From contig CM054178.1 in assembly GCA_028829895.1 (NCBI GenBank), positions 90,895,558 to 90,959,557 on the forward strand: 64,000 nt of DNA. Reading direction: 5' to 3'. The stretch's first letter is position 1; each line of letters opens with the position of its first letter. The stretch is from Sinotaia quadrata (Eukaryota > Mollusca > Gastropoda > Architaenioglossa > Viviparidae). Positions 61,524 to 64,000 of this stretch are shown piece after piece. A model generated the notes under the pieces. That model was not told the DNA's origin. It saw only the letters and a program-made list of their open reading frames with translations, and searched no databases. Position numbers and translations under genes: made by a program.

Positions 61524-62416
61524 ATATATAAAAGAGTGATTGAGAAATCTGTTTTACCATTTGTAAGTGAAAATTTATTTGTCAGGCCAGGAAAGAATTT
61601 AGATAAGAATTTTGATTATTCAACTAAAAATAGGTTGAGCTAAGTTTATATTAACAAATACATTTTGGAGGATTGTTTACAAAACTGACAATAAGAGGCA
61701 TCTTAAAAATGTAAAAAAGTGTGTGACACTCAATAAACACAAGTTATATAATTTTATTTAAAGAGAATTTTCAGTACCTTGTAAGAAAACTTTTGCTGCC
61801 ATCAGGATTACAACATGAAGTTTGTCTTTGAGACTTTGTGTAGAAAGGTTTACAAATCTAGCAGAACCTCAGCATCTTGACTATTTGAAGTGAAGGATCT
61901 CACTCCATTATTTTCTCTTTTTAGTCAGTTTTCATTTAACCACAAGGGTACACCTTTGTATATTGTTGGACAAATCCTGGCAGACGAGTGTCATTAGCCA
62001 CCTTGCAATTCTTCATATGTGGCACACTAGCATTCATGTTATTCTTTGGACAAATGAATTTGTTCTTTTTTTACTTTATCTTTGTGATATAACAAAAAGT
62101 GATCTGGCATGAAGATGTATCTTTGAAACTCAGGAAATTTAGATGGCATCCATAAGAATGCAATGGTTTGAAAAGCAAATGAAAAAGTACATATACACAA
62201 GCATGTGTTTGCTGCAGGCTCCTTGTTGATACTTACTTAGATGTTCTTTATGGATTTAAAAACAAATGGAAATCCTGATATTAATTGACATTATTTTTGT
62301 ATTGCAGGCTGCCTGATGATACTTGCTTGGGTGTTCTTTGCTTCCATTGGACTCCTGATGACAAAGTACTACAAGACAATGTGGCCAAATAAGCGCATGT
62401 TTGATCAGCGGTACTG
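47896..62416 (+). CDS. Ferric-chelate reductase 1-like protein (reeler-DOMON-cyt b561), 3' end off the window
   Basis: Nine coding exons join in phase: 47896-48100, 50897-51060, 52600-52694, 53626-53734, 56830-57030, 57912-58019, 58429-58600, 60316-60438, and 62308 to about 62416. About 428 residues are present. Residues 1-19 are a signal peptide (FCILLVLVTSRAVFA). Reeler domain about 20-160, with a CCSC cluster near 27-30 and FRDFMLVAW. DOMON domain about 192-345, including WLATTDKIQFELGG, FVAVGLSNDTYM and GEDIVFACAH. HGCLMILAWVFFASIGLL begins the first b561 helix; H392 fits the conserved haem-ligand histidine. The family moves electrons across membranes to reduce ferric iron. The last exon's donor is ambiguous (62,410/62,416/62,420); unspliced, the frame stops at 62,461. 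The other b561 helices must lie beyond 64,000. The alternative name is SDR2/stromal-cell-derived-receptor-2-like. Confidence 0.93.
48337..48369. repeat. (CA)n microsatellite, FRRS1-like intron
   Basis: About 16 CA units in the intron after coding exon 1. Confidence 0.95.
48880..50160. repeat. 71-bp minisatellite with higher-order structure (FRRS1-like intron)
   Basis: About 17 units of GTTAGTTTAATGTTCATGCA, TGTATTAGTAGTACAACAGA and GCTATTTATCTAATTATATG GCATTAACTAA. The core (48,900-49,600) is homogeneous; 49,600-50,160 is older and degenerate. Starts at 49,201, 49,351 and 49,501 show a 150-bp higher-order period. Confidence 0.94.
54174..54517. repeat. 57-bp minisatellite (FRRS1-like intron)
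   Basis: Six copies of AGATTATACTAATAATGTAA followed by TATAGTGGTAATGTGTTGGA AAACATCCTCTTTCTCT, one copy shortened by a few bases. Confidence 0.96.
54650..54965 (+). repeat. Dispersed repeat B, copy 1
   Basis: Diverged similarity to 59,890-60,135 in the same orientation. Matching blocks are TNTTATC-GGGAAATACCCAC, a middle block, and TTATTNNTGGGACNCTA followed by CTGTTTATC and TCTCTCC. Copy 1 lies just left of the fold-back element. Confidence 0.45.
54985..55175. mobile_element. Near-perfect fold-back (89-bp arms, 13-nt loop)
   Basis: Left arm 54,985-55,073 and right arm 55,087-55,175 are reverse complements with two mismatches seen by eye (CATCATGGG versus CATCAAGGG; CAAGTAAAT versus CAAGGAAAT). 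The loop is GTAAGAAATTAAT. It resembles a fold-back MITE or a recent inverted duplication. It has no coding capacity and lies in the same FRRS1-like intron as the hAT relic. Confidence 0.93.
55310..56100 (-). pseudogene. Decayed hAT-type transposase (ZBED5/GTF2IRD2-like)
   Basis: On the minus strand, across several frames: an MSSKKGS start followed by a stop, a BED-finger-like remnant (TVCKEYNVKRHYTTSH), LSAKQTAMLSASYG, FRDGEIVKMCAAIMAEAFGE, then KNKVEDVVEKCSYFSCVLDE and TDTSQLLIFI, and finally NETDGTP. The order matches hAT-family transposases and the host genes derived from them. Several stops and frameshifts make it non-functional. It sits in the intron between 53,734 and 56,830 of the FRRS1-like gene, in antisense orientation. 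Confidence 0.8.
57400..57760. repeat. Degenerate GACATTCATTTAT-type repeat (FRRS1-like intron)
   Basis: About nine loose units combining GAGACATTCATTTATGATTTACAG-like words at 30-45 bp spacing. Confidence 0.75.
59890..60165 (+). repeat. Dispersed repeat B, copy 2
   Basis: Counterpart of 54,650-54,965. It carries a stem GCTCATCTGG/CCAGATGAGC around 59,958-60,014 with an inner GAAAAATTGAATTTTTC hairpin, and a T20 run at 60,046-60,065. No coding capacity. Confidence 0.45.
61483..61519. repeat. (TG)n microsatellite (FRRS1-like intron)
   Basis: About 18 TG units preceded by a (TA)n tract. Confidence 0.95.
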
Positions 62417-62461
62417 GTTTGTGGTTCGTATAGTTATTCCTAGAATGTGGAAATTCATTTG

Positions 62462-64000
62462 AAAAATATTTCTGGGCAGGACATATCTGCAAAATATTGC
62501 TTGGTTTTTGAATGTGTGTATTTGTGCATGCATTGCATTTGTGTGTGTGTGTCTGTGTCTTTAAGTATCAATAGTTATTATAAAGCAAATGGAGCTTTTA
62601 TATGGTCATTGGTGCCTTAAATCTTTATAGTTATGATTCTACTCCTGGCAAGCAGATTTGTCCTGCCATTTCTAAAACCTTTGCTCCTTGCAGTTAGACT
62701 TATCCTTATTGCCAGTTGTAATTCCTTTACTCCTGGCAGACAATCTTGCCATTTCTAATTTATCTTCTGCATTTTGTCAGCAAGATTTCTGATTTTATTT
62801 AGAAAGTGCATTGTCTCTTCCCTCAGAAATACTTTAAAACTAATTTTACAATAGTTTTACAGTTCTGTATATTTGAATTTATTTTTCTGAGTGAGGTTCC
62901 ATTCAATAGTAATTTTTCTTAATACCAGAGATGGAATAAATGTTTATTATCTTTTTTAAAGTATATATGCCAGATGATAGTCTTTCATATTATTTTTTCT
63001 TTTGAAAGCTGAAATATATTAGAATTCATAGACCTTGGATTTTGAGTACCTTTTAACAGTTTTGTATGTGGTATTAAAATTGTAATTATATTATTTTTAA
63101 GTAATTGTATTATTTTCAGTTTATGGAGAATATAAATAAAAGCAATATTTTGTAATTGCAGTATGAATGAATACATTTTATCTTAGTAATATATGGCACT
63201 AGATTTTGACACCATAGATGTCATTGTGCAATAGTGATTCAAGAAAGAGCTAGTCATATATTATTTTGTTTTCAGAAAGTTGCAATTAGTATGAACCATT
63301 ATAAATTAGGACATGACCTGAAGATTTTTTACCCAATAGAAAGAGAGTGTGTTTTCTCCAGTGATTCAAGATAAATTGAAATAAATCTACTATTTTGCTT
63401 TCAGAAAGTCAAAGACCTTGTATTCTTTATTCAGTGTTTTTGAATATTATTAGTATAATACTCTGCCTGGACCAGACGAGGCAGATCATAGTTCATCTTC
63501 ATCACAAGATGGCTTCATGGCTTTTCTTTACAAAAAAATTGTAAACTCACTAATCATTTCTGAATTAAAATAATTTTACTTGGAAAAAAAAAATCTGTCT
63601 CACATTGAAATTTATTTAATATAAACCTTTAATGTTAGCTTATTAACAGTGTTCAAAATAACCCAACAGACAAGAAGTTAATAATATCTTATTTTCTTAT
63701 CAGGTGAAATATTCTTTAAAATTAAACTTGAATAATCCATTGTACTTTTTCTTTTCTTAATTTTAAGGAAATATTTCTGCATTATTTCTGAGCTGTCCCA
63801 TATTTTGGTTCCATTACCAGACAGTGTCCAGAATTGTTTTGTGCTCTGGTCTTTTTATGCACTGGGGAGTATGTATATTAGTTTCCTGCTAACATAAATA
63901 TTCTCAAAATTTAAAGTTTATTTTCTTTTCAGCATATTTGGTCACAGTATGCAGCTGCTCTTAATTTGATACTGAGATTTGTTTTTGTATTTTAAAAAGT
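62462..64000. other. Right edge: intron or 3' region of the FRRS1-like gene
   Basis: AT-rich and CpG-poor. I looked for the next b561 exon (expected to begin near a Q-x-H motif) after each good acceptor (63,275; 63,407; 63,932) and found no matching frame. AATAAA signals are frequent (for example about 63,135), so an early-terminating transcript cannot be excluded. Confidence 0.5.

Noticed and set aside
1..64000. CRISPR-like or phage-like systems suggested by the regular repeats
   Set aside because: The repeats are contiguous tandem minisatellites without unique spacers, in an intron-bearing eukaryotic genome.

Overview
The window is eukaryotic nuclear DNA with intron-containing genes, dense micro- and minisatellites and decayed retrotransposons and transposons. 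The protein repertoire (an invertebrate-type GADD45, a tetraspanin and a reeler/DOMON/cytochrome b561 ferric-chelate reductase), the patchy CpG depletion and a LINE type common in marine invertebrates suggest a lophotrochozoan, most likely a mollusc and perhaps a gastropod. That assignment is an inference, not proof.

Three protein-coding genes can be assembled exon by exon with matching splice phases. (1) 1441-3576, minus strand: the first two coding exons of a tetraspanin, whose remaining exons lie off the left edge. (2) 23992-28407, minus strand: a complete four-exon GADD45-family gene of 166 codons, with a TATA box about 190 bp upstream of its ATG. (3) about 45.1 kb to 62.4 kb, plus strand: a ferric-chelate-reductase-1-like gene with signal peptide, reeler domain, DOMON domain and the start of the cytochrome b561 region, running off the right edge. 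Its likely promoter and non-coding first exon lie at 45.1-45.64 kb. The genes belong to unrelated pathways (membrane scaffold, stress signalling, haem/iron redox), and nothing suggests they act together.

The rest is intronic or intergenic. From 0.5 to 47 kb it is dominated by more than 30 tandem arrays, mostly with 28-80 bp units unrelated to each other, plus CA/TG, GA and GATA microsatellites. Recognisable mobile-element remnants are the 3' end of a LINE polymerase (8.56-9.0 kb), a second, decayed LINE tail (39.2-39.57 kb), a decayed hAT transposase (55.3-56.1 kb), a near-perfect 89-bp fold-back element (54,985-55,175), two diverged copies of a roughly 400-bp dispersed sequence attached to minisatellites (14.3-15.1 and 41.2-41.6 kb), and two tiny GC-rich insertions flanked by target-site-like duplications (14.52 and 40.32 kb). 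CpG dinucleotides become rare just downstream of the presumed promoter of gene 3 and stay rare to the right edge, which fits mosaic gene-body methylation.

I see no operon, CRISPR array, rRNA, confident tRNA or prokaryotic system. All coordinates, counts and homology calls come from reading the sequence by eye.
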